Shown here: positions 55,371 to 64,000 of the stretch, piece by piece
How the letters are laid out: each line of letters begins with the position of its first letter
How positions within the stretch are numbered: the first letter of the stretch is position 1
Assembly: GCA_903904735.1 (NCBI GenBank)
Contig: CAIVDM010000220.1
Location: 1 to 64,000, forward strand
From: an uncultured delta proteobacterium
Lineage (GTDB): Bacteria > Bdellovibrionota_C > UBA2361 > OMII01
Reading direction: 5' to 3'
DNA: 64,000 nt
Made by a program: the position numbers and the translations under genes
Notes under the pieces: generated by a model
What the model saw: the letters and a program-made list of their open reading frames with translations, nothing else
Told to the model about the DNA's origin: nothing
Database searches by the model: none

Positions 55371-57704
55371 TCAGGAACCCCTAATTCGGGGCATTTCACT
55401 CTCGTACCGAGCCTTCACCTCTGGATCCGACTCAGTCAGATACGCGTCGACGATCTGCTGCCAGCTTGACGACAGAGATACCCCTTTTACGTACGGTATA
55501 ATGAGCAATCGGACACGTTTGTCCGGATGCTTGAGTAAATCCACGAGCAGCACGGGATTGATCGTATCGCCCAAGTTCTCAAGAATCGCTTTGACAAGTA
55601 GTGGGCTTCCGCGCTGTAGCATGAGCTTGGACAGTTGCGACGCGAACGGCGTTCCTCGAATCGACGAAAACGCGGTCTTCACTTCCTCCTGGCTCAGAGA
55701 ATCAATGAGCCCGACCCCTCCGATGAATCTGCCGTAGTAGGCTCGGCCAACGTCAATGTTATTACTCACATATGAAAGCGCGTCATCAACCGAGACATTT
55801 CCCGTCGACTTAGTGCTCAACGCGTTAAGGGAGCTCTCAATCACCTCTGAATTCGCGTTCATCAAAAGCGTGGCTAGTAAAACTTTTACCGACGCTGGGT
55901 CGTACCACTGACTATAGTTCTGCACGTCATCCATGTCAGGCTGCCGCCGCGCGCTCTTAAGGAGCGCTCCCATCGGGATGTTTTGCATATCGGAGGCGTG
56001 GGCGATGCTTTGAACAAAAAAACGATGATACCCCGGAGCTAATTGATTAATTCGATTCGATTTGACGAACTTCTGCAATTGCTCAGCGCGTTGTAAAATT
56101 AAGGTCTCTAGTAGCCACCATGCGTCCTGGTCACTCATCGATGAGGCTCTCTGCATGATAGGCTCGAAAAAAAGCTCTCGGGCGCTCGGGATAGCGGCGA
56201 TCAGCGCTAACGTACTAACTGAGTCTATAGGGGCTCGCCCCACTCCGGTCTGCTTCCTCGCTCCTCTCATGAGTAGCTCTCGGAACAAGTTCGGATCAGA
56301 TAGATCAAGTGTGAGAGCTCCAGCGAGCATATATGCGAGATCTGGGTCGACTGGCTCATAGGAAATTACCGCGTCTCGTCTTTTTTCTTTCGGCAGGTCC
56401 AATTCCATCACTTTCAGTATGGCGGACATATCGGCCGGTTTCATGGATGACGGGGCTTTGACGAGATATCCTAGCACCTCGGCGGCAATGGAATATCCGC
56501 CGCTCTTTCCCTGTGAAAGTCGCTCTTGCCAGAGAGCGGAAAGTTCAGGTGTGGAGATGGTCTGTGTGGGTTCTGTGTTTGTCGATACGCGAGAACCCGC
56601 CTCAGGTTGCTCGGACGTATCCTGCGAGGGGATGGCCGCCACGTCCTCTCCGTTAATTAAGTCTCGCCAGTCGCTTTTTAGAAGCCCCGCCCGCTCGGTC
56701 TCGGATATAGATGGAAAAATCGGGACGAGCGACCACACGGCGAACAGCGCCAAACACAGCGACCCGCAAGCGCAGCTCATCACAAACAAGCGGGGGCGAG
56801 ATAGTTGCCGGAGCCACGCCTGCCTCCTAATTTCGCCACGTGGGAGCGAAATGACCTGGGTATGTTCTTGTTTTTGGTCATGTAAGGTGTCGTGCCCGTC
56901 GTGGCTCTCGGCCGCGAGCCTTTTCTCGCAGGCGACATGAACGCTTATCGCGTCAAGCAGTTCGCTCGCGTTTTTATACCTTTCAGTGGGAGAGCGAGAG
57001 AGCACACCCGGCAAAACAGTCCTCAGCCACGTCGGCGCCTGAGGGTCTAGTGACCTCACGTAATCCGGCACATTTGAGGCCTGAATCGAATTGTCGGGGA
57101 AACCCGCGCCAAATAACCGAAGTCCTATTACCGCCAAAGCGTATACATCAGCCGCCTGGCTTGACTCAGTCGCGTCGAGAAGCTCAGGTGGGATAAGCAC
57201 TCGGTATTCCGCCGATAGCTCTCTATGCGGCCTCCCGAAAGCGCCCCCCGCATAACCAACGAAATGCACATCCTCATCGGAATCGAGCATGAAGGAATCC
57301 CCGCACAGATTGCCACACACGCGACCCGGAAGGTGGAGGGCCTCTATTTTAAGTATCGCCGCTAGGAATCTACGCGCTTTGACAAGCGGAGTTGGAGCGT
57401 CATAGTCCAGTCGCTTCGTTGCGAGGGATGACAGCGCGACGTAACCGATTCCATCCACGTCACATCCATAGCGTGATATCCGTTCGATTCCTCCCTCGCT
57501 TAAGGATAGTATGTGCTGATGGAACGCTATCTTACCGTTCTCGGTGAGTGCCTCTCTGGTGAACCAAATCGCGCAGTGTAAATTGCCCGTCTTATCGTAG
57601 GCTCGGTATCCGTCCGCTAACGAGTTGGCGCCAAACTTCCAATCGAGCGAGTAGTACTCACTGAGGTGCTCTAAGTATGTTGGCTCGCGCTTCCTGAAAA
57701 ACAT
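55371..57704 (-). CDS. Membrane-anchored pseudokinase with helical-repeat C-terminus
   Basis: A 777-residue protein. Residues ~15-270 have a Ser/Thr protein kinase fold with catalytic residues changed: the VAIK lysine position reads CAIW, the HGDLKPxN loop reads CGNLCGDS, and DFG reads GYAGG. The structural PPEL and AADVYALAVIGLRLF segments remain. A single membrane helix lies near residue 320. The outer 420 residues are helical and may form HEAT-like repeats (KHPDKRVRLLIIPYV). It is 17 bases after sctV and ends this operon. It likely serves as a scaffold or sensor of the Tad/type III machine. Confidence 0.8.
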   Translation of the reverse strand: MFFRKREPTYLEHLSEYYSLDWKFGANSLADGYRAYDKTGNLHCAIWFTREALTENGKIAFHQHILSLSEGGIERISRYGCDVDGIGYVALSSLATKRLDYDAPTPLVKARRFLAAILKIEALHLPGRVCGNLCGDSFMLDSDEDVHFVGYAGGAFGRPHRELSAEYRVLIPPELLDATESSQAADVYALAVIGLRLFGAGFPDNSIQASNVPDYVRSLDPQAPTWLRTVLPGVLSRSPTERYKNASELLDAISVHVACEKRLAAESHDGHDTLHDQKQEHTQVISLPRGEIRRQAWLRQLSRPRLFVMSCACGSLCLALFAVWSLVPIFPSISETERAGLLKSDWRDLINGEDVAAIPSQDTSEQPEAGSRVSTNTEPTQTISTPELSALWQERLSQGKSGGYSIAAEVLGYLVKAPSSMKPADMSAILKVMELDLPKEKRRDAVISYEPVDPDLAYMLAGALTLDLSDPNLFRELLMRGARKQTGVGRAPIDSVSTLALIAAIPSARELFFEPIMQRASSMSDQDAWWLLETLILQRAEQLQKFVKSNRINQLAPGYHRFFVQSIAHASDMQNIPMGALLKSARRQPDMDDVQNYSQWYDPASVKVLLATLLMNANSEVIESSLNALSTKSTGNVSVDDALSYVSNNIDVGRAYYGRFIGGVGLIDSLSQEEVKTAFSSIRGTPFASQLSKLMLQRGSPLLVKAILENLGDTINPVLLVDLLKHPDKRVRLLIIPYVKGVSLSSSWQQIVDAYLTESDPEVKARYESEMPRIRGS

Positions 57705-57721
57705 ACCCAGCTATCCTGCCG

Positions 57722-59809
57722 TCATCGCATCTTCCAAACTCCCACTTGCATCACTGGAAAAGCCGGATCAACTTCGTCAAGTGTTGTTACAAACAAGTTA
57801 AGTCCAGTTACTCGGACAAATGAGATCACTTTTTCTTTCACGTCTTTGCTGCAGAGCAAGGCGATCGGCAATATGCCCCCGCTAAAGGCCGGCCGCAAAA
57901 GCGAATGTAATCCTTGAAACAACCCATCATACTGCTCAGGCGGCATCGCCAGGGCAGTTGTCCAACGGTCAGTCTGTACATCCTCAAAATCGCGCTCTAC
58001 CCTTGGTGAAAGTGTAATGACCGGTAGGACAGGGATACTCCCAACAAATCTTCTGACTATTTGGCGTCGCCTGCTCGCGCGTATGAAATGCACCGCTTCG
58101 GCAACGGCCACCGGGATGTTGGAGTCGGTAGTGACGCCAGACGCGGCGCAATACTGCGCGAGCGCCTCAATAATCGAGCGAAAGTCCCGGATGCTGACAC
58201 CCTGTCGCACTAACTCCTGAAGGATCTCCGTCAGCTTGGGAATTGAGACAAACTCCCTACCGAATCCATCTCCCATCAGTCCCGGATATTTCTTCTCGAT
58301 CTGCCTCAGAAGTGAATGGACATACGTCACGGAGATAAATTCCTCTGGGTGACGAATGCAGAACTGGCACATCCGGAGCGTGATGAAGTCAAAGAAGTCA
58401 TAGTAACCGATACTGCCCGCCATTAACATTCTTGTGACGGCGGGCGAATCTTTCGTCCAAAAGACACGGTGCCCGGTGACGGGATGCTCCTCTTCGCGAA
58501 TGACTTTCAATCCCAGCGCCTCAGCCTGTGAAGATGATATCTCGACCAGTATTGAGTTTGTTGGCACATCGCCAGCGAACAGCTCGACACCAAAATAACT
58601 CGCTTTGTAGGCATTTGAGCCTAGAAGGCTATCACTCTGGACTAGGAGCGGCGGTAAGGAAATCCCGATATCATCGAGCATTTTCTCACGAAAAGCCCTC
58701 CACTTGGCGGATAGCCCTTGTATCTCTTGCCGGTACAAACGATGTAAATCCTTTGAATCAAGCGACAGAACGATCCTCCCCTCGACCGAATCGGCTTCTT
58801 TGCTGCCAAGAAGACTCTCGCCCTGATCAGCGGAGAGGGTTCCGTCAAACGACGCTCGACCGTGACTGTGGCGAAGTGCCCACCATCCTATCGTCGTGAC
58901 TCCTACGCTTGCCACTAGGAACGGAAGCGTGGGCAATCCAGGAACGAGCGCCATGCCGAATAGTATGAATGCCGTCACGAACAATGTCACAGGCTGATCA
59001 AATAGCTGAGCGCGGAGATCCGCGCTCAGGCTAGACCGTTCAGACGATGACACTCTTGTGACGATGATTCCCGCGCAGATAGATGTAAGTAAACTCGGGA
59101 TCTGGGTCACAAGCCCATCGCCCACGGTAAGGACTGTATAAGTCTGCACCGCGTCACTAAACCCCATACCTCCTAGTATGCCCATGTACATACCGCCGAA
59201 GATGTTCGCCGCGATTATAAAAAGACCCGCTATCGCGTCGCCCTGTACAAACTTCATCGCGCCATCCATCGAGCCATAAAGCTGCGATTCCCTGCGCAAC
59301 TCATCACGCTTGAGACGAGCCTCGTTCGCTGATATGACCCCGGCGCGCGCGTCATTATCAATCATCATCTGTTTGCCGGGTAAGGCGTCCAAGGCGAATC
59401 GAGCCGCCACCTCTGAAACTCGGCCCGCTCCGCTTGAGATCACGATAAAGTTGACGACCGTGACTATTGAGAAAATAATGAGTCCAACGACTACTTCTCC
59501 ACGAATAAGAAACGTTCCAAACGCCTCAATCACTCGCCCCGCCTCACCTTGTGATAGGATGAGTCTGGCTGACGCCACGTTTAATCCTAGGCGAAATAGC
59601 GTGCTCAATAGCAGAATGGTTGGAAACGTGTACAGGGCGCCCGAATTAGCGACGTATAAACCAATTAAGAGAAGCAAGATGGCGAAGGCGATATTACACA
59701 CCAACAAAATATCTAAGACAGGAGTGGGAAGCGGAATTATCAGCATCGCCGCGATGGCGACGACAAAGAGCATCAATATCAGGTCTGAATACTTCACGCG
59801 CTGTGCCAT
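57722..59809 (-). CDS. sctV: Type III secretion export gate protein (SctV-type, FHIPEP family)
   Basis: A 695-residue inner-membrane protein. Seven or eight helices occupy residues 1-320, with the FHIPEP block RFALDALPGKQMMIDND and then ESQLYGSMDGAMKFVQGDAIAG. The ESQLYG and AMKFV wording is the virulence-type SctV form, not the flagellar FlhA form. A cytoplasmic domain follows to the end. In type III systems nine copies form the ring that receives substrates. It lies 28 bases after tadC and before the pseudokinase. No other type III gene is in the window. Confidence 0.88.
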   Translation of the reverse strand: MAQRVKYSDLILMLFVVAIAAMLIIPLPTPVLDILLVCNIAFAILLLLIGLYVANSGALYTFPTILLLSTLFRLGLNVASARLILSQGEAGRVIEAFGTFLIRGEVVVGLIIFSIVTVVNFIVISSGAGRVSEVAARFALDALPGKQMMIDNDARAGVISANEARLKRDELRRESQLYGSMDGAMKFVQGDAIAGLFIIAANIFGGMYMGILGGMGFSDAVQTYTVLTVGDGLVTQIPSLLTSICAGIIVTRVSSSERSSLSADLRAQLFDQPVTLFVTAFILFGMALVPGLPTLPFLVASVGVTTIGWWALRHSHGRASFDGTLSADQGESLLGSKEADSVEGRIVLSLDSKDLHRLYRQEIQGLSAKWRAFREKMLDDIGISLPPLLVQSDSLLGSNAYKASYFGVELFAGDVPTNSILVEISSSQAEALGLKVIREEEHPVTGHRVFWTKDSPAVTRMLMAGSIGYYDFFDFITLRMCQFCIRHPEEFISVTYVHSLLRQIEKKYPGLMGDGFGREFVSIPKLTEILQELVRQGVSIRDFRSIIEALAQYCAASGVTTDSNIPVAVAEAVHFIRASRRRQIVRRFVGSIPVLPVITLSPRVERDFEDVQTDRWTTALAMPPEQYDGLFQGLHSLLRPAFSGGILPIALLCSKDVKEKVISFVRVTGLNLFVTTLDEVDPAFPVMQVGVWKMR

Positions 59810-59837
59810 ATTGGTCCGGTTGGGCCCCTCACCTATA

Positions 59838-60764
59838 TTAGGTAACCTTGAGCATTTGCGAGCCGATGCCTATGAATAGTAAGATCATGTAGGCCACAAA
59901 GACGAGCGCCACTGGGCCTGAGGCTTTAAGCTCAAGCTTCCGAATGCGCTCCTCTATCTTCGCTTCTCGTTGAGCGCCGACGGCGTCCGCGAGGTCCTGA
60001 AGCTGCTTCGATATCTCTCCTCCAAACTTCGCTACCTGAGACAGCGCTAGCAAGACATGCTTTAACTCGCTATGTCCAGACGCTCGACCAATCTCTTTGA
60101 GTGAATCCTCCAAGCTTACACCTGATTTCACATAGAACTGGGAATATTTAAGAAGTTCTGTTACCGCGTTGTGACTCTTTCGCTCATCCGCCATCTGCAC
60201 AATGCGAGATAAACAAGGCCCTATGTCGAGAGAACTGCTAACTCCAATCGATATCTGCTCGATCACCAGTGGGAGATAATACGAAATGTCCTCATGCTGC
60301 TGAAGTATCCATTTATTGATGATTCTGAGCGGTAGATACACACCGAGAATCACACCAAGAAAGCCTCCCAACATGATCATGTCAGAGGTTCCAATAAATG
60401 CTCCAAGTATGAGACCCACGATACCACAAACTAGTGGGGCTAACATCTGCTTTTGGCGAAAGTCTCTGCGCTCTTCCTCGGACAATCGCCCGGCCATAAA
60501 CAGCTTTTCATCGGTCGTGGGCTCCTTCTTTTTCCGCCCAGTCTTTTGAAAGGCACTGTCTATCTCATGCTCCTCCCCCTCATCCTCCTCCGCCTCGAGA
60601 TCAAGGTCCTCCTCATTTGACTCAGCGTACATGAGCTCGCGACCAGCACGACGAAGATTACCTCTTCCTAATCTGCGTGTTTGAGTCGCTAATGCGTACC
60701 ATCCCGCCGCTACGGCGAAGAGTAGAGCAGCGACGACTATGGTGATTAAGAGTGTCCTGTCCAC
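59838..60764 (-). CDS. tadC: Tad pilus inner-membrane platform protein TadC
   Basis: A 308-residue type II secretion F-domain protein. It has an N-terminal membrane helix, an acidic cytoplasmic insert (about 45-75), and helices grouped before and after the F-domain helical core (ISYYLPLVIEQISIGVSSSLDI). It pairs with TadB as platform for the TadA ATPase. The start is GTG 60764, four bases after the tadB stop. The acidic stretch is larger than in ordinary TadC. Confidence 0.85.
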   Translation of the reverse strand: MDRTLLITIVVAALLFAVAAGWYALATQTRRLGRGNLRRAGRELMYAESNEEDLDLEAEEDEGEEHEIDSAFQKTGRKKKEPTTDEKLFMAGRLSEEERRDFRQKQMLAPLVCGIVGLILGAFIGTSDMIMLGGFLGVILGVYLPLRIINKWILQQHEDISYYLPLVIEQISIGVSSSLDIGPCLSRIVQMADERKSHNAVTELLKYSQFYVKSGVSLEDSLKEIGRASGHSELKHVLLALSQVAKFGGEISKQLQDLADAVGAQREAKIEERIRKLELKASGPVALVFVAYMILLFIGIGSQMLKVT

Positions 60765-60768
60765 TCGC

Positions 60769-61761
60769 CTATACCTTAAAGTTTGTCATTTTATTCATCC
60801 ACAGAACTCCAAGTATCATCAAAGCGACTGATGCCTGGGCGTACCCGTTAAGACTTGGGTTCTGCCATGTTCCGAGAACGATATCCGGGGTGGAAGCGAA
60901 CATATACGCCTGGAGTCCGGCGATCAGAAGGAGGATTACCCAAATCGAGCCTCGGTGCATACCCACCGCCCCAGAGGCCGCCATTTTGAAGTTTTGTCGC
61001 TTACGAACCTGCCTGGCGAGTCTATCGAGAGTGTCTGAAAGAGTTCCTCCGACTCTTCGGCTCAAAATCAAAGCCTGGACGAAAAGTTCTATTTCTGGGT
61101 GGTTAATGTCCTCCCCGAACGAGCCTATAGAGCGATCCTCGGACACACCAACCCTAAGACGTTCGAGCATTAACCCCACTTCTTGCCGTACAAGCGAGGT
61201 TTCCTCTAGCCCTTCCGCGCCAGCCTGAAGCGCTTGAATAGTATTAAGACCTGTCTTCAACATACCTACCACAGAGAGTAGGAACTGTGGAAAATCGACG
61301 TCGAATTTGCGCGCCCGCGCCTCAATTCTGCGGTTAATCACGAAGTTCACAACTAAAGGTCCGACAAAGAGTGACATAACCTGCAGAATCTCTTTGCAGT
61401 ACATATGCGCCACTGAGAAGGCGGCAAGACTGATTACCACTTGCGCCACGCTACAGAAATATACGGGATACTGACCGAGCTCCGCGTATCTAAGTCGCGT
61501 CGCGAGAGATAGTCCGCGTGACTGCTTCACCTCGATTTCCGGCTTCTGACTTCCGCGGCGCCCTTTCGCTCCGACAAGCGACTCTCCGTCACTGAGCGCT
61601 GAGTCGTCTAGATTGCGATACTCCTGGGATATCGATCGCAGTGATATACTAGAGGAAGAACCTCCGGCCGACGCTCCAATAGCGCCAGACCATAACAGGA
61701 ACGCTCCCGCGACCAAAAGCAGCAGAAGCAAAATAAGAGTGATCTGGAAACCAGATATCAT
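60769..61761 (-). CDS. tadB: Tad pilus inner-membrane platform protein TadB
   Basis: A 330-residue type II secretion F-domain protein with an N-terminal helix and three further helices in the TadB arrangement. The F-domain core reads FDVDFPQFLLSVVGMLKTGLNTIQAL, then RVGGTLSDTLDRLA. It starts 5 bases after the stop of the ATPase gene, so the genes are co-translated. Confidence 0.87.
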   Translation of the reverse strand: MISGFQITLILLLLLLVAGAFLLWSGAIGASAGGSSSSISLRSISQEYRNLDDSALSDGESLVGAKGRRGSQKPEIEVKQSRGLSLATRLRYAELGQYPVYFCSVAQVVISLAAFSVAHMYCKEILQVMSLFVGPLVVNFVINRRIEARARKFDVDFPQFLLSVVGMLKTGLNTIQALQAGAEGLEETSLVRQEVGLMLERLRVGVSEDRSIGSFGEDINHPEIELFVQALILSRRVGGTLSDTLDRLARQVRKRQNFKMAASGAVGMHRGSIWVILLLIAGLQAYMFASTPDIVLGTWQNPSLNGYAQASVALMILGVLWMNKMTNFKV

Positions 61762-61766
61762 AACGC

Positions 61767-63272
61767 CTACTTCCTCGCTTTATCACGCTCATTACCACTC
61801 TCCACGAACGTTACCTCACCGCCCGCTTCTCCCAAGTTAATGCCGTCATTCTTCAACTGCTCGGAGAAATTGCTGTTCCATGAGTCAACTCTCCAGACGG
61901 GGCGCACCCCTTGCTTCGCCAAGGTGAACATGGGTCTTACTTGAATCACTCCCTCGACGAAGTGTCCTACCTCTATGACTTCGGCGATTCGAGGCTTGCC
62001 TGTCGCCTTCTCTCGTATGAGCCAGACGACACAGTCGACAGCGAGGGCGATCTGTTGCCGTATAATGTCGATCGCGACAGACTTTTGAGCTCTTCCGAGG
62101 AGACTTTCAAGTCGGACGAGTGTCTCACGCGCGTTTCGGGCGTGGATTGTGGACATTCCCACATGGCCAGTTTGAGCGCTCTCTAGGAAGGCCTCAGCCG
62201 AAAATGGCGTTCTCATCTCACCCAGCAAAACTCGTGTAGGAGTCATTCGTAACGTTGTCTTGATGTGCTCTTGAAGTGTTACTTCTCCGGCGCCCTCGGA
62301 GTTCGGAGGTCGAGAGACGAGAGAGCGAAAGTAGGGGTGGGCGAAGTTGAGCTCTGGGGTATCCTCGACGGCGACTATCGATTCGTCTGGACCAAATTGT
62401 GTGGCCAGGCATTTAATAAGCGTCGTTTTGCCAGTTCCCGTCTCTCCAGCGACCATCATGGTCGCCAGACCTGAACGTACGAGAGAGGCCAGATAATTCA
62501 CGATGAGTGGTGGTGCTACTTGATACTTTACGAGGTTATCGAGGGATACCTCAGACATTCGAGGGACACGAATACATAGAAGCGGGCCTCGCTGACCGCA
62601 TACGCTCTCATGAACCGCGCACAATCGGATTCCATTTGGAAAGGAGGCGTCCACGGTATGCTGCTGCGTGCTTAGGGACTTGCCTAGTCGAAGCAAGAGA
62701 CGATCTATGAACGTCATATACGCCTGAGGATTGGGCCACGACAGCCCCGTCGTCTCGCTTATCTTTCCCTTTTGCAGAACGACGGTCTTGTAATCATATA
62801 CGTGAATATCCGTCACTTCCCGATTATCGATGAGTGGTTGTAGCACTCCCCAGCCGACCAAGTCTTTTTGAAGAGTGATGATGATATTAGCGCGTTCGAT
62901 ATCATCGATCGAATCTCCGCGTTTTTTTATCACGCGGTCCACAGCTTGAGCTATTACCGCCTCCGTCTTCGTGGCTGTGGCGAGCGCTTGCTGCATCGCC
63001 GAATCGCTTCCCAACTCTCTTCTAGCCTCTCGCATCACAGTCGAGGCGACTGGCGACATCTCCATCGTCTGCGTCGGATGTCGCACTTGCTGGGTTCCCG
63101 TTTGCGCCGCGCTCGCTGTTGTGGTTACGGTAGGGCGTTCAGGTTTCTTTATCGTAGCGTCTTGTTGATTGTGCGCGGCAGGCGGAGCGTCTGTTGATAT
63201 GCGGGTGCGCTCAGCTCTCGTGGAGAACATTCCTTTTAACGAATTAGTATCACTGCGCTCCTTTCCACTCAT
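61767..63272 (-). CDS. tadA: Tad pilus assembly ATPase CpaF/TadA
   Basis: A 501-residue secretion ATPase. The first ~110 residues are low-complexity. The N-terminal domain (GVLQPLIDNREVTDIHV) precedes the ATPase core with Walker A VAGETGTGKTTLIK, Walker B-region VLLGEMRTPF, and HVGMSTIHARN. It powers Tad pilus assembly or secretion at the inner membrane. ATG 63272 follows AGGAAG at five bases and is chosen; a TTG at 63338 after AGGGG would add 22 residues. A -10-like element lies at 63531-63536. Confidence 0.92.
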   Translation of the reverse strand: MSGKERSDTNSLKGMFSTRAERTRISTDAPPAAHNQQDATIKKPERPTVTTTASAAQTGTQQVRHPTQTMEMSPVASTVMREARRELGSDSAMQQALATATKTEAVIAQAVDRVIKKRGDSIDDIERANIIITLQKDLVGWGVLQPLIDNREVTDIHVYDYKTVVLQKGKISETTGLSWPNPQAYMTFIDRLLLRLGKSLSTQQHTVDASFPNGIRLCAVHESVCGQRGPLLCIRVPRMSEVSLDNLVKYQVAPPLIVNYLASLVRSGLATMMVAGETGTGKTTLIKCLATQFGPDESIVAVEDTPELNFAHPYFRSLVSRPPNSEGAGEVTLQEHIKTTLRMTPTRVLLGEMRTPFSAEAFLESAQTGHVGMSTIHARNARETLVRLESLLGRAQKSVAIDIIRQQIALAVDCVVWLIREKATGKPRIAEVIEVGHFVEGVIQVRPMFTLAKQGVRPVWRVDSWNSNFSEQLKNDGINLGEAGGEVTFVESGNERDKARK

Positions 63273-63624
63273 ATGCTTCCTGTCGTCGAGTGACGTCCGT
63301 TTCTTAGCAACAACAACTTGGGTGAACTGCGAACTCAATCGGAACCCCTACGCGCAAGACTCCGCGCTGAAACTCGCGAGGCCGTCGAGCATATGACCCA
63401 CTTCACCCTTAGCAGAAGGGTCGGCACAAAACTTTCAGAGTATTAGGCGCAGTGGCTTTATTTATGTACGGGCCACACGAACAAAGAGGAAGCGGCGTTA
63501 GGGATGGGATGGCTTTAGTATAACTATCTGATTATATGCGGCCAATTTTACCAAAAGGCGTTTTCTTTTAATTGTCACTTTGTGATTTCGAAGAGAAACA
63601 TCACAACTATCGTTTGGAAACGAC
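63273..63624. other. Gap between cpaB and tadA with a likely promoter
   Basis: About 350 bases. On the minus strand a TATAAT box (63531-63536) gives a start for the tadA-tadB-tadC-sctV-pseudokinase unit, though the -35 box is poor. The secretin gene (cpaC/rcpA) and tadZ, often found here, are absent. Confidence 0.5.
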
Positions 63625-64000
63625 TTATTCTGGGAGTAGAGCTGCGCCTACAACGCGATAGCGTCGACCGTCGATTAGTACCCAACCCTGGTCAGACGGT
63701 CCCTTGGCGGCTACATTGTCAGAGAGACCAATGATGGAGTCCAGCGGCACGGTTTCGGTCTCGATTATATCACCGGTATCTTCATCTCCACGTAGCAGAA
63801 GTCGTAGCGTTCCCTGGCCAGAGGCCAGTTTTAATCTTTTCTGGTCTTCAATTGAGACTTCTAACGTGACCGTCGACGCGTCTCCTTCTACCATTTGCGA
63901 CTCGCCACCGAATTCCGAAGAAACGCTCGTTCCGCTTGATAGCACCCTCACGTTCTGGAGAATGATGGTGCCTGTCGCCTTTGGACCTGTATCGGCTACA
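63625..64000 (-). CDS. cpaB: Flp/Tad pilus assembly protein CpaB, 5' part beyond the window
   Basis: The C-terminal 124 residues of a CpaB/RcpC protein. The frame stays open to the window edge (GPKATGTIILQNVRVLSSG), so the start is outside. The pattern LQNVRVLSSG, then VTLEVSIEDQKRLKLASGQGTLRLLLR (in part), is the conserved CpaB end. CpaB sits in the periplasm and helps assemble the pilus secretin. The last residues, ALLPE, end well inside the usual length. Confidence 0.82.
   Translation of the reverse strand, partial: VADTGPKATGTIILQNVRVLSSGTSVSSEFGGESQMVEGDASTVTLEVSIEDQKRLKLASGQGTLRLLLRGDEDTGDIIETETVPLDSIIGLSDNVAAKGPSDQGWVLIDGRRYRVVGAALLPE

Noticed and set aside
57722-59809. Assignment of the FHIPEP protein as flagellar FlhA because motAB is in the window
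   Set aside because: The ESQLYG and AMKFV wording is that of SctV, and no flagellar export genes adjoin; motAB is about 20 kb away.

Overview
The window reads as chromosomal DNA of a motile, diderm (Gram-negative-type) bacterium. Support comes from lipoprotein signal peptidase with several lipobox proteins, an OmpA-domain lipoprotein, MotA/MotB, a Tad pilus assembly set, a type III secretion export gate, and a tig-clpP-clpX-lon block. LL-diaminopimelate aminotransferase, HrpA, two ClpX copies and Tad plus SctV together suggest a deltaproteobacterial-grade lineage (Myxococcota or Bdellovibrionota-like). No 16S rRNA is present, so this placement is inference. I see no insertion sequence, phage or CRISPR array.

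Layout. 0.2-1.4 kb: an MFS efflux pump. 2.1-11.3 kb: a surface-glycan island with an epimerase/C-methyltransferase fusion, a CmcI-type methyltransferase, two glycosyltransferases, and a leftward operon (rfbF, rfbG, RmlC-like epimerase, C-methyltransferase) that fits a CDP-linked branched 6-deoxysugar. 11.4-15 kb: GlpD, a small protein, and an unusual RNA-binding protein made of an isolated helicase C-terminal domain. 15.4-19.4 kb: a rightward envelope cluster of WD40 lipoprotein, LspA, small lipoprotein, glycine-zipper/TPR lipoprotein and OmpA lipoprotein. 19.5-29 kb: two unknown proteins, DapL, a nitrilase-family amidase, a large membrane protein and HrpA.

29-45.7 kb: an SGNH hydrolase, a doubly frameshifted HD-domain pseudogene, an isolated clpX paralogue, rpe-plsY, a secreted or cytoplasmic protein of unknown role followed by motA-motB, a DUF423 protein, a glycine-rich lipoprotein, a 1393-residue secreted PQQ-dehydrogenase-like/PKD protein, tRNA-Val and a membrane protein. 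45.8-52 kb: the proteostasis block lon, clpX, clpP, tig. 52.5-55.3 kb: tRNA-Leu, an S9-family peptidase lipoprotein with a disturbed start, and a thioredoxin-fold lipoprotein with a single active-site cysteine.

55.4-64 kb: the most striking region. One leftward, tightly spaced operon joins Tad pilus genes (cpaF/tadA, tadB, tadC, with cpaB just upstream and running off the window) to a SctV-type type III secretion gate and a membrane-anchored pseudokinase. Tad and needleless type III-like machines are known to act together in contact-dependent killing by Myxococcus xanthus; here parts of both sit in one transcription unit, which suggests one physically coupled apparatus.
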